Translations under genes and position numbers: made by a program | Part shown: positions 55,327 to 64,000 of the stretch, piece after piece | Layout: every line of letters starts with the position of its first letter | How positions within the stretch are numbered: position 1 is the stretch's first letter | Assembly (NCBI RefSeq): GCF_009905605.1 | Contig: NZ_JAAAKZ010000017.1 | Coordinates: forward strand, 39,172-103,171 | Direction: 5' to 3' | Length of the DNA stretch: 64,000 nucleotides | From: Runella sp. CRIBMP | GTDB lineage: Bacteria; Bacteroidota; Bacteroidia; Cytophagales; Spirosomataceae | Notes under the pieces: generated by a model | What the model was told of the DNA's origin: nothing | What the model saw: only the letters and a program-made list of their open reading frames with translations | Databases searched by the model: none

Positions 55327-56360
55327 ACATCCCACGACACGCGCACATCGGCCGTGAGTGGGTGCGCCATGCAGGTGAGCACGCGGCCGAGTGTTACTTC
55401 TTCGTCGGTTAGGATTTCGTTGTATTCCATTTCAACTACTCCTTTTGCGCATTGGGCAATGCAACTTCCGCATTGGCCTGAGCGGCAGTTGTAAGGCAAA
55501 GGCAAGCCTACTTTTAATCCCGCATCCAAAATGGTTAGGTTGTTGCTGACTTCAACCGTTGTAGATGTGCCTTTAAAATCAAGTGTAACGAATTGCGGTT
55601 TGTACTGCTTTGGAGTAGGGGGTTTGGTATCGACTGTATAAAATTCGCGGTGGATGCTGTCTTTGGCGAAGCCCATGGTAAGGAGGGTAATTTGCACCAT
55701 AAGCATAAAATGCAACGGCCCGCAGGTGTAAAAAAGCACATCGTCTTTGGAAGATATAAGGTGTTGGGTCACGATCTCTTCCAACATCGAATTGTTAAGA
55801 CGCGCCTGACGCAGGTTTTTGGCGTTTCCCCAAAAGAAGATTACCTTCAAACGGTCCGGATAAGCCACTTGCAGCTTCTGTAGTTGCTCGTAATAAATAG
55901 TGGACTCAATGGTTCGGTTGCTGTACAGCAGCGTAACGGACGTTTCCGGGGCAGCGTACAGAAGATGTTTCAGCAACGAAAACAACGGGGTAATACCACT
56001 CCCGGCCCCCATCAAAAATACATGTCGCGGTACCGCTTGGCTTGGAACAATGAAGCGTCCCGACGGCTCTAAGGCCGTGAGTACATCACCTTCTTTTGCA
56101 TAATCAAGCAATCGGCGGGAAACCAGCCCGTTGGGTACGCGCTTGATGGTAATCGCAGGCAGATCATCTACTCCTGGTGCGGTCGAAAAAGAAAAAGAGC
56201 GCCTGACCTCCTGACCGTATTCATCAAATAACAACGTCACAAATTGCCCTGCTTGATACTCAAAAGGAGCATCATCAATGGGCTGTAAGACAAACGTCTT
56301 TGTATCGGCTGTTTCGGGGATGATTTGCGCGATGCGGAATTTGCGAGTAGTCAGGTCCAT
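55323..56360 (-). CDS. ferredoxin-NADP reductase-like protein with C-terminal 2Fe-2S domain
   Basis: A 345-residue electron-transfer flavoprotein. The FAD domain has RRSFSFSTAPG (about 55-65) and the NAD(P) domain has FLMGAGSGITPLFSLLK (about 115-131). The C-terminal plant-type ferredoxin has PYNCRSGQCGSCIAQC and a distal Cys in VLTCMAHP. The order matches PaaE/Hmp-like oxygenase reductases. No oxygenase subunits are nearby, so its partner (for example a desaturase or hydroxylase) is unknown. Confidence 0.9.
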   Translation of the reverse strand: MDLTTRKFRIAQIIPETADTKTFVLQPIDDAPFEYQAGQFVTLLFDEYGQEVRRSFSFSTAPGVDDLPAITIKRVPNGLVSRRLLDYAKEGDVLTALEPSGRFIVPSQAVPRHVFLMGAGSGITPLFSLLKHLLYAAPETSVTLLYSNRTIESTIYYEQLQKLQVAYPDRLKVIFFWGNAKNLRQARLNNSMLEEIVTQHLISSKDDVLFYTCGPLHFMLMVQITLLTMGFAKDSIHREFYTVDTKPPTPKQYKPQFVTLDFKGTSTTVEVSNNLTILDAGLKVGLPLPYNCRSGQCGSCIAQCAKGVVEMEYNEILTDEEVTLGRVLTCMAHPLTADVRVSWDV

Positions 56361-56371
56361 AGGTCAGAAAG

Positions 56372-56395
56372 AAGGCGAGGGGTTTGCCTCGCCTT
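56372..56395. terminator. 9-bp hairpin between lysS and the ferredoxin reductase gene
   Basis: AAGGCGAGG (56372-56380) and CCTCGCCTT (56387-56395) are perfect inverse copies. No clear T-tract follows on the minus strand, so its termination strength is doubtful. Confidence 0.4.
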
Positions 56396-56407
56396 GTGCT
56401 TGGGTGA

Positions 56408-58120
56408 TTATCCGTTTATCCAGCTCTCCACTTCCTCTTTCTTCGGCATGGGAGCTTCGATTTTCAGTTTTTTACGCAGGCCGCCCAGATCGTTGAAGAC
56501 TTTGTTGGGGTTAGCGGCTTTGAGTGCTTCGATGGTCAAAAAGCCCATTTTCTGCAACGCCGGAATCCAAATGGTCGGTACGCCCTGTGTCATGTAATCA
56601 TTTTCGGACGCCATTTCCACTTTCTTTTCAGGACGCATTTGCGGGAAGAACAGCACTTCCTGAATGCTCGTCTGATCGGTCATCATCATCGTAAGACGGT
56701 CGATGCCGATACCGATACCCGACGTGGTCGGCATTCCGTATTCTAGTGAGCGGATGAAATCTTCGTCCATCGCCATGGCTTCTTCGTCGCCGCGCTCGGC
56801 CAGACGGAGTTGCTCCTCAAAGCGTTCGCGTTGGTCGATGGGGTCATTCAACTCAGAATACGCGTTGGCAACTTCTTTTCCGTTGATGAATAATTCAAAA
56901 CGCTCCACCAGACCCGGTTTGCTGCGGTGCTTTTTGGTCAACGGCGACATTTCGACGGGATAATCAATGATGAACGTCGGTTGAATCAGGTTATCTTCCA
57001 CCTTAGCCCCAAAGATTTCATCGATCAATTTGGCGACGCCCATGGTTCCGTCGGTTTCGATGCCCCATTCGTTGCAGTGCGCAATCAATTCGGCTTCGGT
57101 TTTTCCTTCAACATTGACTCCCGTGAATTTTTCGATGGCTTCAAAAATACTCAGCCGCTCATACGGACCCGCAAAGTCGATTTCGTTACCCCATGATTGT
57201 ATTTTTGTTTGACCATTTACCGCCAAAGCTACTTTTTCCAGCAGTTCTTCGGTAATACTCATCATCCAGTGGTAGTCTTTGTAGGCCACGTAAAATTCCA
57301 AGGATGTAAACTCGGGGTTGTGCGTGCGGTCCATGCCTTCGTTGCGAAACATTTTTCCGAACTCATACACCCCGTCAAAACCACCTACGATGAGGCGTTT
57401 GAGGTACAATTCGTTAGCAATACGCATATACAGCGGCATATCCAACGTATTGTGGTGGGTTTTGAAAGGACGGGCCGTTGCACCGCCGTGGATGGGCTGC
57501 AAAATAGGCGTTTCTACTTCCAACCAACCTTTATCATCAAAAATGCGCCGCATGGTACTGATGATTTTGGCGCGCTTGATGAAAATATCTTTTACGTGCG
57601 GATTCACGATCAGGTCCACGTACCGCTGACGATAACGTTGCTCGGGGTCGGTAAAACCGTCGTAGGTTTTTCCGTCGGCTTCTTTGACCACAGGGAGCGG
57701 TTTCAATGACTTGTTCAGGATTTTAAATTCCTGTACGTGAATGGAAATCTCGTTGGTTTGAGTCGTAAATACAAATCCTTTAACACCGATGATATCACCG
57801 ATGTCGAGCAGTTTTTTGAATACCGTGTTGTACAGCGTTTTATCTTCATCCGGGCAAAGATCATCGCGACGGAAATATAACTGAATACGACCGGTACTGT
57901 CCTGAAGCTCCACAAAAGAGGCACTTCCCATGATACGGAAGCTCATCAAACGGCCAGCGATGGAGATATTCTTATAATTTAACTTATCGTTTTCGTAGTT
58001 CTTATGGATGTCGGCCGCAGTGACGTTTACATCAAACGATTCGGCAGGGTAGGGGTCTATCCCCAGTTTCATCAAATCTTCGCGCTTTTGTCGGCGCAAT
58101 ATTTCTTGTTCGCTTAGCAT
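56408..58120 (-). CDS. lysS: lysyl-tRNA synthetase (class II)
   Basis: Charges tRNA-Lys. An N-terminal OB-fold anticodon domain (about 45-160) includes [20 protein letters not shown]. The class II core has motif 1 around [26 protein letters not shown], motif 2 in [19 protein letters not shown] and motif 3 in [13 protein letters not shown]. The C-terminus extends about 70 residues beyond motif 3, slightly longer than E. coli LysS. The ATG at 58120 is preferred: a TAATTTTG element at 58175-58182 puts the transcription start near 58168, which excludes 58177. Confidence 0.96.
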   Translation of the reverse strand: MLSEQEILRRQKREDLMKLGIDPYPAESFDVNVTAADIHKNYENDKLNYKNISIAGRLMSFRIMGSASFVELQDSTGRIQLYFRRDDLCPDEDKTLYNTVFKKLLDIGDIIGVKGFVFTTQTNEISIHVQEFKILNKSLKPLPVVKEADGKTYDGFTDPEQRYRQRYVDLIVNPHVKDIFIKRAKIISTMRRIFDDKGWLEVETPILQPIHGGATARPFKTHHNTLDMPLYMRIANELYLKRLIVGGFDGVYEFGKMFRNEGMDRTHNPEFTSLEFYVAYKDYHWMMSITEELLEKVALAVNGQTKIQSWGNEIDFAGPYERLSIFEAIEKFTGVNVEGKTEAELIAHCNEWGIETDGTMGVAKLIDEIFGAKVEDNLIQPTFIIDYPVEMSPLTKKHRSKPGLVERFELFINGKEVANAYSELNDPIDQRERFEEQLRLAERGDEEAMAMDEDFIRSLEYGMPTTSGIGIGIDRLTMMMTDQTSIQEVLFFPQMRPEKKVEMASENDYMTQGVPTIWIPALQKMGFLTIEALKAANPNKVFNDLGGLRKKLKIEAPMPKKEEVESWING

Positions 58121-58174
58121 TGTATTCAGCAGTTTGCGGCAGGGAATTACCGCTTTTGTCATTTTATGAGGCCG

Positions 58175-58182
58175 CAAAATTA
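58175..58182 (-). promoter_or_regulatory. lysS -7 promoter element
   Basis: TAATTTTG on the minus strand, followed by CGGCCTC. The same TAATTTTGCGGCCT string occurs at the atpD promoter. No good TTG was found at the usual distance. Confidence 0.5.
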
Positions 58183-58327
58183 AAAAAAATTACGGTTAAT
58201 CTGTGTTTTTGCTACCCTTTCGGTTGATTTTGAATGCTTTTCTTAGAAGGCCAACTGGGGCAAAAATAATGGGTTACGTTGGGTTAATCCTTTGTGCTGT
58301 CGCTGTAAAATCAGCTTATGTGTCCCA

Positions 58328-58525
58328 ATGGCCAACGAAAAAAAGGCGTTTGTGCTTCGCGTCAGTGCCGAAATGCTGAAAGAGTTGGAGCGATGGGCAC
58401 AGGAAGAATTTAGAAGCACAAACGGCCAAATTGAATTTCTTTTGAGCGATGCGCTCAAAAAACGACGAAAGTCGCTGGGGAAGCTGCCGCCAGCAGTTGA
58501 CCCATCGGATGCAAATGGCATTTAA
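58328..58525 (+). CDS. Arc-like ribbon-helix-helix DNA-binding protein
   Basis: A 65-residue protein. KKAFVLRVSAEMLKELERWA (about 5-24) predicts the beta-strand and first helix of an RHH fold, and NGQIEFLLSDALKKRRK (about 32-48) the second helix. It resembles Arc-family proteins that bind DNA as dimers. No toxin gene is adjacent. The ATG at 58328 gives the standard MANEKKAF start; the reading from 58292 adds twelve Cys-rich residues without support. Confidence 0.75.
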   Translation: MANEKKAFVLRVSAEMLKELERWAQEEFRSTNGQIEFLLSDALKKRRKSLGKLPPAVDPSDANGI

Positions 58526-58938
58526 ACCGCTTAAAAATCATTGTCTTTAAGATGTATTATTCCCGTAGTTATACAAAGTAAAAATATAATTACGGGAACA
58601 ATAAATGGTTATGAATCACTAAATTATTGATAATAATGCTTGTCTAGACTGAGTTTTCACCCCGCAGTTCTTCAAAGTACTTTTAAACTTTTTCTTAGGC
58701 TCACTCTTTTCAGGATTACGTGCTCCCCACTTTGCCGTTTTTGCTACATTTCTTATCGTAACGAGTATTTTGTGTACATGGGCAACGATTGAGGTCTATG
58801 AACGGATGCGGGTAGAAGGTAAGTGCTTATATCCGCAGGCATTTGCTTAAAAAGGTAAATAGCTTTATAATAGATATAAACTTTTTGCTTTTCTGCACTT
58901 CACATTTATTAACTTGGGGGCGAAAATCACTTCAAACA
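58526..58938. other. 413-bp region with no intact gene
   Basis: AT-rich, containing the open frame 58653-58850 that looks like a gene remnant (annotated separately). No clear terminator for the Arc-like gene and no consensus promoter for the OmpA gene could be seen. Confidence 0.4.
58653..58850 (+). pseudogene. possible remnant of a membrane-protein gene
   Basis: The frame after a TGA at 58650-58652 encodes 65 residues with a convincing membrane segment (HFAVFATFLIVTSILCTW) followed by TIEVYERMRVEGKCLYPQAF and a TAA. There is no ATG, GTG or TTG early enough to start it. The composition is protein-like, so it may be the 3' end of a decayed gene; chance is the alternative. Confidence 0.25.
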
Positions 58939-59649
58939 ATGAAAATCACCTCCCTTTTTTGGGCCCTGTACGCATGTTTTTCTATTACGACATTTGCGCA
59001 GGAAAGTGCAAAACCCGCAGAATATTATGTTTTGATTGATGCCTCCCATATAGAAACAAAACAACCCGTCTCAAGTGCTAAATTTTTTGTGACCAATGAA
59101 GAAGGCAAACGCGTTTTTGAATTACGGGCCGATGCCGCTGGTAAGGCTTCGGCCAAACTTCCGCGTAAAGCCAATTACCTCGTAGAATGCATAGCGGAAG
59201 GCTTTATGACGCTTGTTATGCCCATTCGTGATTTGCGTCCTCAAAATGTGGTACAGTTTAAAATGATTCCGGCCAAGAAGGAAGTGGAAACTTTTGCTCA
59301 ACTCGAAAAAGGCAAAACCATCACACTGAAAAATATTTATTTTGACCGCAGCAGCCCTGTGCTTCGCGCCGACTCACAGCCCGAATTGGATGCGCTGGCC
59401 GAAGCATTGCGCCAAAACCCTACAGTCCGTATTGAAATACGCGGTCATACCGACAATGCGGGTGATTTTGACCTGAACGTAAAGCTTTCCCAAGAGCGCT
59501 GCCAAGCGGTAGAATCATATCTGATTAAAAAGGGAATTCAACGCTCGCGCCTTCAAAGCAAGGGGCGCGGTAGCCTTGACCCCATTGCCCCCAATACGTC
59601 TGAAGAAAACAGAAAAAAGAACCGCCGGGTGGAGTTTGTTGTATTGTGA
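58939..59649 (+). CDS. OmpA-family protein
   Basis: A 236-residue exported protein. The signal peptide (about 1-20) ends in FAQ. Residues about 27-120 form a small beta-rich domain (YVLIDASHIETKQPVSSAKFFV). Residues about 130-236 are an OmpA C-terminal domain with VRIEIRGHTDNAGDFDLNVK and LSQERCQAVESYLIKKGI, which binds peptidoglycan. The start at 58939 gives a clean signal peptide; the longer reading from 58843 has a hydrophobic but poorly placed extension. It lies 27 bases before hemW, with a separate promoter between. Confidence 0.88.
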   Translation: MKITSLFWALYACFSITTFAQESAKPAEYYVLIDASHIETKQPVSSAKFFVTNEEGKRVFELRADAAGKASAKLPRKANYLVECIAEGFMTLVMPIRDLRPQNVVQFKMIPAKKEVETFAQLEKGKTITLKNIYFDRSSPVLRADSQPELDALAEALRQNPTVRIEIRGHTDNAGDFDLNVKLSQERCQAVESYLIKKGIQRSRLQSKGRGSLDPIAPNTSEENRKKNRRVEFVVL

Positions 59650-59672
59650 TGGGAGGCTTTTGCGTAATTTTG
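59644..59672 (+). promoter_or_regulatory. hemW promoter placed at the start codon
   Basis: TTG (59644-59646), an 18-base spacer and TAATTTTG (59665-59672) match the consensus. Only four bases separate it from the ATG at 59677, implying a leaderless transcript. The TTG overlaps the last codons of the OmpA gene. Confidence 0.55.
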
Positions 59673-59676
59673 CTGG

Positions 59677-60831
59677 ATGCATCTGTACCTCCATATTCCT
59701 TTCTGCAAGCAAGCCTGTCATTACTGTGATTTTCATTTCAGTACTAGTCTGAAGTCAAAAGCAGAATTGGTGACGGCTATTTGTCGTGAAATAGTGCTTC
59801 AAAAAGATTATTTGCCAACGCGCGAGCTCGAAACCATTTACTTTGGGGGAGGTACGCCCTCGTTGCTGACAGAGGCAGAATTAGGGCAAATTTTTGAAAC
59901 TATTCACCAAATTTACCACGTTCGGCCGTCGGCCGAAATTACTTTGGAGGCCAACCCAGATGATTTAACTTCCCAGAAACTCCTTTCGTTACAGCCTTTT
60001 ATTAATCGCCTCAGTATCGGGCTGCAGTCGTTTCATGAACCGTACCTACGTTTTATGAATCGGGCACACAACGCAGTTGAATCAGAAGCCTCGGTAAAAC
60101 GGGCGCAAGATTATGGTTTTCATAACTTGACCATTGATTTGATGTACGGGATGAGCGAAACACAATTGGGAATAGAACATATACCGACAGCTTCTGATGA
60201 GCAATTATGGCAGAGGGATTTGGAAATGGCCGTTGCCTTAAATACCCCCCATATTTCGGCCTACAATCTAACCATTGAGCCCAAAACAACTTTGGGAAAT
60301 TGGCTCAAAAAGGAGAAAATAAATCCCGTAGATGAGGAGGTCTCGGCGCGTCATTTTGAGCAAATGTTCACGTACCTTGGCTCAAAGGAGTACGAGCAAT
60401 ATGAAATATCTAATTTTGCCCGCGATGGTCAGTACGCTCGGCACAACAGCAGCTATTGGAAGCGTCGTTCTTATTTGGGCGTCGGTCCAAGTGCGCATTC
60501 ATTTAACGGAACTTCCAGGCACTACAACATTGCTAATAATGCCCTTTACATTCAGTCAATTAAAGCGGGGAATTTGCCTTTTGAAGCCGAAATCCTGAGC
60601 CCTTTTGATCAGGTAAATGATTATCTTCTCACTAGCCTACGCACGATTTGGGGGTGTGATTTAGGAATTATTGAACAACTGGCGGGAATTGATTTGAGAG
60701 AAATACAAAAAAAATATATGGCGGCGTTTATGGATAATGGGTGGATACTTATTGAAAATAACGTTCTGTTTCTTACGCCCAAAGGCAAATTATTTGCCGA
60801 CCGAATCGCGTCAGATTTATTTGTTATCTAA
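59677..60831 (+). CDS. hemW: HemW-type radical SAM protein
   Basis: A 384-residue radical SAM enzyme, formerly called oxygen-independent coproporphyrinogen oxidase-like. The cluster motif is CKQACHYC (C10, C14, C17), with the Gly-rich SAM segment YFGGGTPSLL. HNSSYWKRRSYLGVGPSAHSF contains the HNxxYW motif of HemW, a haem chaperone/haem-handling protein. True HemN has a longer N-terminus and acts on coproporphyrinogen III. The ATG lies four bases after a promoter element. Confidence 0.92.
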   Translation: MHLYLHIPFCKQACHYCDFHFSTSLKSKAELVTAICREIVLQKDYLPTRELETIYFGGGTPSLLTEAELGQIFETIHQIYHVRPSAEITLEANPDDLTSQKLLSLQPFINRLSIGLQSFHEPYLRFMNRAHNAVESEASVKRAQDYGFHNLTIDLMYGMSETQLGIEHIPTASDEQLWQRDLEMAVALNTPHISAYNLTIEPKTTLGNWLKKEKINPVDEEVSARHFEQMFTYLGSKEYEQYEISNFARDGQYARHNSSYWKRRSYLGVGPSAHSFNGTSRHYNIANNALYIQSIKAGNLPFEAEILSPFDQVNDYLLTSLRTIWGCDLGIIEQLAGIDLREIQKKYMAAFMDNGWILIENNVLFLTPKGKLFADRIASDLFVI

Positions 60832-60925
60832 GGGTTTTCGCCAAAATTGTAATTTTTGTGCCACTGAATTTTTGAATCATCTCTCTAATTTTTAATATAT
60901 TTAATAGCTCAACAAAGATATTTTT

Positions 60926-61681
60926 ATGGCCGCTAATCGTATACGTCCTGCTACCGGCACCGTACCGAAATCTAAGTCTGCTTCTGCTGGGTGGCGTTCA
61001 CTTATTGTGCGGATTTTACTCAAAACAATTCTTTATTTTGTGATTGGCTCAGTGATATGGGTAACGGTTTTAAAGTTTGTTCCCGTTTGGGTTACGCCAT
61101 TGATGATTGCCCGAAAAATGGAGGCCATTTCAGAAGGGCGTAGTAGTAAAATTTATTCAGATTGGACACCGATGAGTGAGATGTCTAAAGAAGCGCCGTT
61201 GTCAGTCGTAGCTTCTGAAGATCAGTTGTTTCCAGAACATTGGGGATTTGACTTTAAATCAATGGGCAACGCTTTCAAACACAACCTCCGAGGCAAAAAA
61301 ATCAGGGGGGCCAGCACTATTTCTCAGCAGGTAGCCAAAAACGTATTTCTCTGGCAAGGACGTAGTTACATTCGAAAAGGATTGGAAGCGTATTTCACGG
61401 TCTTGATTGAAATAATATGGGGAAAAGAACGCATTTTGGAGGTATACTTAAACGTAGCCGAAACAGGCAATATGACTTTTGGGTATGGGGCGGCAGCGCA
61501 GCGTTTTTTTTATAAACCAGTATCTTCCCTAACCCGAAATGAAGCGGCAAGGATTGCCGCGGTGCTACCAAGTCCGCTTCGTTTTTCGGCCAAAAATCCA
61601 TCTAGTTATGTCCAACGGCGCACGGCCCAAATAGCGCGCCAAATGCGGATGCTGGGTCGCGACTATATACTGAATTTATAA
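60926..61681 (+). CDS. mtgA: monofunctional peptidoglycan glycosyltransferase
   Basis: A 251-residue GT51 enzyme that polymerises lipid II into glycan strands at the inner membrane, with no transpeptidase domain. The N-terminal TM is at about 28-50. The catalytic Glu is E98 in VASEDQLFPEHWGFD, followed by RGASTISQQVAKNVFLWQGRS, KERILEVYLNVAETG and YGAAAQRFFYKP. Length matches MtgA. It starts 94 bases after hemW. Confidence 0.93.
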   Translation: MAANRIRPATGTVPKSKSASAGWRSLIVRILLKTILYFVIGSVIWVTVLKFVPVWVTPLMIARKMEAISEGRSSKIYSDWTPMSEMSKEAPLSVVASEDQLFPEHWGFDFKSMGNAFKHNLRGKKIRGASTISQQVAKNVFLWQGRSYIRKGLEAYFTVLIEIIWGKERILEVYLNVAETGNMTFGYGAAAQRFFYKPVSSLTRNEAARIAAVLPSPLRFSAKNPSSYVQRRTAQIARQMRMLGRDYILNL

Positions 61682-61926
61682 ATCCATTAAGTATTTTTGT
61701 TTATCCCTTGGAGAATAGATAAAAACCATATTATTTAGACGAATAACACAAATCGTGCTCTGCTAAGTTTCTCTAATATTTGGCATACTAATTGCTCAAA
61801 AAAATCAATAAATACCCTACTTATCCTGATAATTATTTGATTTACCTGACCGTAAATCAAAACAATGAATCTCTATCCCTGTGAAACAAATTACGGGGTA
61901 TAATAAGGAAATAAAGAAGTAGGGTT

Positions 61927-64000
61927 ATGAGATTAAACGGTTTACGTTTTCTTATTTTGATAATGGTTTCAAGTGGGGTGTGGCTTTGCAACAAGGCTAC
62001 TGCACAGATTGTACCTTGTGCCGTGGCCGACCCATCTAGCGACAGTGTCCTCGCTTTGGAAAAAAGGCTTTTAAAATTAAAAAGTCAATTTGTTAAAAAT
62101 GCCCGGACTTCGGGCTTGACTGCTGTTGAGTATATCCCTGTTAAAGCGCATATTCTTCGTAAAAATGATGGCACTGGAGGCCTCAGCTTGGCGGATTTAA
62201 ACACGGCATTGGTACAGATCAATCAGTATTTTCAGAATGTAGGTTCGGGGCTGCAATTATATTTTTGCGGTTTTCCCAACATCATCAACAATACCGCGTA
62301 CTACGACTACAACAAAACGGATGAACTAGCATTATGCAATGCTAATAATGTTTCGAATGCAATCAATATCTATTTTCCCAACAGTATTCGCTTTGGCACA
62401 CTCATGGTTTCGGGTTATGCTTATTTTCCGAGTACGTTAAGTATTTCAAATAGTATCTTCGTTCAGGCGCAGTCAGCAACGGATAATCGTACATTGGCGC
62501 ATGAATTAGGCCATTATTTTAATTTACTACACACATTTCAAAACAGTAATAATACAAATAATGCAGAGCGAGAATATGTAACGCGTAATACAATGCAGGG
62601 GGCAAATTGCACACTTAAGGGTGATTTATTGTGCGATACGCCAGCGGATCCGTACGGACGGGATTCGGTCACCATCCAAGGCTGTACTTATACTGGAACT
62701 GCCCGTGACCCCCAGGGTCAATTATACATGCCGTCGTTGTCAAATGTGATGTCCTATTACCCGTTGAGTTGTGGTAGCGATTTTACCTCAGGTCAATACG
62801 CAAGAATGGCCGACGGTTTTCTGCTACGTAGCGACCCTTCCAATCAATATAATTTTTCCTGTGGACCTACCGTCACGGGAAATAATGCGCCAGGAAATTT
62901 GACGGGAATGTTGTTGGCTTCAGGGTGTTCTTTGACCTTTGCTGATAACTCCTCCGATGAGGCAGGCTTCGTCATCGAGCGATCTAGCATTTCAGCAGCA
63001 GAGGGTTTTATGCCGATTGGCGGCTTACCTCCCAACACAACCAATTACATAGACCAAACAATTACCTCGTACACAAATTACTATTATCGTGTCAAAGCTT
63101 CTAATTCTTCTGTGCAATATAGTGAGGTGCTTTCAGTTTCAACAGGACTAAATTACTGTGTACCTAAATATACCTATCCTTGTAGCACTACGGCAGTTCT
63201 TATAAATGAATTTGTATTGAAGCAAGGAACAACGACTATTATTAATAATAAGGACTCAAATTGTTCCCCCGCCAACTATGGAGACTACACGAGTACTGCC
63301 TACCCCGTAACGGCTGGGAATACGTATACTTTTACTATTGGACAAAGTGCGGGTAATTATTATGACCAACATGTGTCTGTGTGGGCAGATTTTGACCAAG
63401 ATGGTAATTTTGAATTAAACGAGAGGGTGTATCGAAGTGATAGTTTGGCGTCGATGCCTCGTATGAATCCAACGGCATCCGGGTCCTTTCTTATACCTAG
63501 CTCCGTTCAAGGATTAGTACGGGTTCGGGTACGTTCAGGTTATAATTTTGGACCAGGTAGTGCTGTCACAGATCCATGTGGGCTACTTTCTTTTGGTGAA
63601 GCTGAAGACTATATGTTGGAGGTAACATCTATGTCTCCTCCAACAATCACTACTAATACAGTTACTCCAAATCCTGTATGTGCGGGGAGTACAATCAATG
63701 TGGGATTTACGGCGGTTAATCTTTCATCGACTTCTTATGCCGTACAGCTTTCTGATAATACTGGAAATAATTTTATTATTCTTCCTACTACTGGTACGGC
63801 AAGTCCGCTAATCGCTGAGATACCAGTAAATATAACTTCTGGAACGAGTTATAAGGTAAGGGTTATTTCCAATTCTCCGAGCGTCACTGGGTCGGCAAGT
63901 AGCACATTTACCATCAATGCGCTTCCCACTTCCCCAGGAGTAGTCACACCGATAAGTTACTGTCAAGGCCAAACAGCGTCTGCTTTAAGCGCAGTTGGCA
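61927..64000 (+). CDS. secreted M43 (cytophagalysin-like) metalloprotease with GEVED and Ig-like domains, 3' truncated
   Basis: Open from the ATG at 61927 to the window edge (691 codons, no stop). The signal peptide ends near TATAQ (about residue 27). The zinc site is HELGHYFNLLH (192-202), fitting HExxHxxxxxH, with a Met-turn in NVMSYYPLSCGS, which places it in the pappalysin family M43. An Ig/fibronectin-like stretch follows, then a GEVED-type domain (WADFDQDGNFELNERVYRSD up to GEAEDYMLEV, about 490-565). Ig-like repeats then begin (TNTVTPNPVCAGSTI). Such proteins are usually type IX cargo with a C-terminal sorting domain, which is not visible here. Confidence 0.85.
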   Translation, partial: MRLNGLRFLILIMVSSGVWLCNKATAQIVPCAVADPSSDSVLALEKRLLKLKSQFVKNARTSGLTAVEYIPVKAHILRKNDGTGGLSLADLNTALVQINQYFQNVGSGLQLYFCGFPNIINNTAYYDYNKTDELALCNANNVSNAINIYFPNSIRFGTLMVSGYAYFPSTLSISNSIFVQAQSATDNRTLAHELGHYFNLLHTFQNSNNTNNAEREYVTRNTMQGANCTLKGDLLCDTPADPYGRDSVTIQGCTYTGTARDPQGQLYMPSLSNVMSYYPLSCGSDFTSGQYARMADGFLLRSDPSNQYNFSCGPTVTGNNAPGNLTGMLLASGCSLTFADNSSDEAGFVIERSSISAAEGFMPIGGLPPNTTNYIDQTITSYTNYYYRVKASNSSVQYSEVLSVSTGLNYCVPKYTYPCSTTAVLINEFVLKQGTTTIINNKDSNCSPANYGDYTSTAYPVTAGNTYTFTIGQSAGNYYDQHVSVWADFDQDGNFELNERVYRSDSLASMPRMNPTASGSFLIPSSVQGLVRVRVRSGYNFGPGSAVTDPCGLLSFGEAEDYMLEVTSMSPPTITTNTVTPNPVCAGSTINVGFTAVNLSSTSYAVQLSDNTGNNFIILPTTGTASPLIAEIPVNITSGTSYKVRVISNSPSVTGSASSTFTINALPTSPGVVTPISYCQGQTASALSAVG

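Noticed and set aside
57197..57709. A 170-residue plus-strand frame across lysS
   Set aside because: It is antisense to the class II synthetase core and has the composition of a reverse-strand shadow.
61682..61926. A promoter or regulatory element before the metalloprotease gene
   Set aside because: Several TATTTG-like strings occur, but none fits TAnnTTTG with a correctly spaced TTG, so no site is called.

Overview
The window is a typical chromosomal segment of a Bacteroidota bacterium, most probably of the order Cytophagales (Spirosomaceae/Runella-like; the genus is inferred, not shown). Four things point there. Promoters repeatedly match the Bacteroidota sigma consensus (TTG, 17-21 bases, TAnnTTTG). 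Start codons lack Shine-Dalgarno sequences. atpD-atpC are separated from the other ATP synthase genes. Characteristic families are present: a PorE-type TPR/beta-propeller/OmpA lipoprotein, an OMP_b-brl-type TonB-dependent receptor, an M43 metalloprotease with a GEVED domain, and a short ATP synthase epsilon. No rRNA, tRNA, CRISPR array, prophage or transposase was seen.

Layout. 0-9 kb: housekeeping and metabolism (glycogen-binding-like small protein, hotdog thioesterase, histidine phosphatase, pyrF, rRNA pseudouridine synthase, a RES/Xre toxin-antitoxin pair, thiolase, EamA transporter, DUF2254 membrane protein, aldo/keto reductase). 9-15.4 kb: AsmA-like protein, PiT phosphate transporter, PorE-like OmpA lipoprotein. 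15.4-27.5 kb: a large minus-strand heavy-metal module: His/Cys-rich exported protein, TolC, adaptor, RND pump, TonB-dependent receptor, polytopic membrane protein, P1B ATPase, DUF1801 protein. 27.5-33.6 kb: a glycosyltransferase, then a plus-strand TolC / HlyD / unknown / MacB-like permease / ATPase operon. 33.6-35.5 kb: a ygiB-ygiC-like pair. 36-43.4 kb: malate dehydrogenase, sugar-dehydrogenase/cupredoxin protein, Ig-like protein, P1 peptidase, hemA. 43.8-49.7 kb: orphan histidine kinase, atpDC, polyferredoxin membrane protein, NmrA-like protein. 49.7-51.8 kb: ECF sigma factor with a membrane-anchored barrel protein. 52-61.7 kb: flavin reductase, hydrolase, cysteine desulfurase, ferredoxin reductase, lysS, OmpA protein, hemW, mtgA. 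61.9 kb to the end: a secreted M43 metalloprotease that runs off the window.

The coherent systems are two envelope-spanning efflux machines and the autoregulated RES/Xre pair. The most unusual DNA-level signals are: (1) the divergent hemA / histidine-kinase intergenic region, which carries two identical 23-bp dyad motifs placed almost symmetrically before the two genes; (2) a 116-bp palindromic repeat lying in frame inside a TolC gene; (3) three copies of an operator-like half-site at the toxin-antitoxin promoter; (4) a 450-bp gap before mdh with a possible structured RNA; and (5) a hemW gene that appears to be transcribed without a leader. No single locus could be shown from sequence alone to be a wholly new system.
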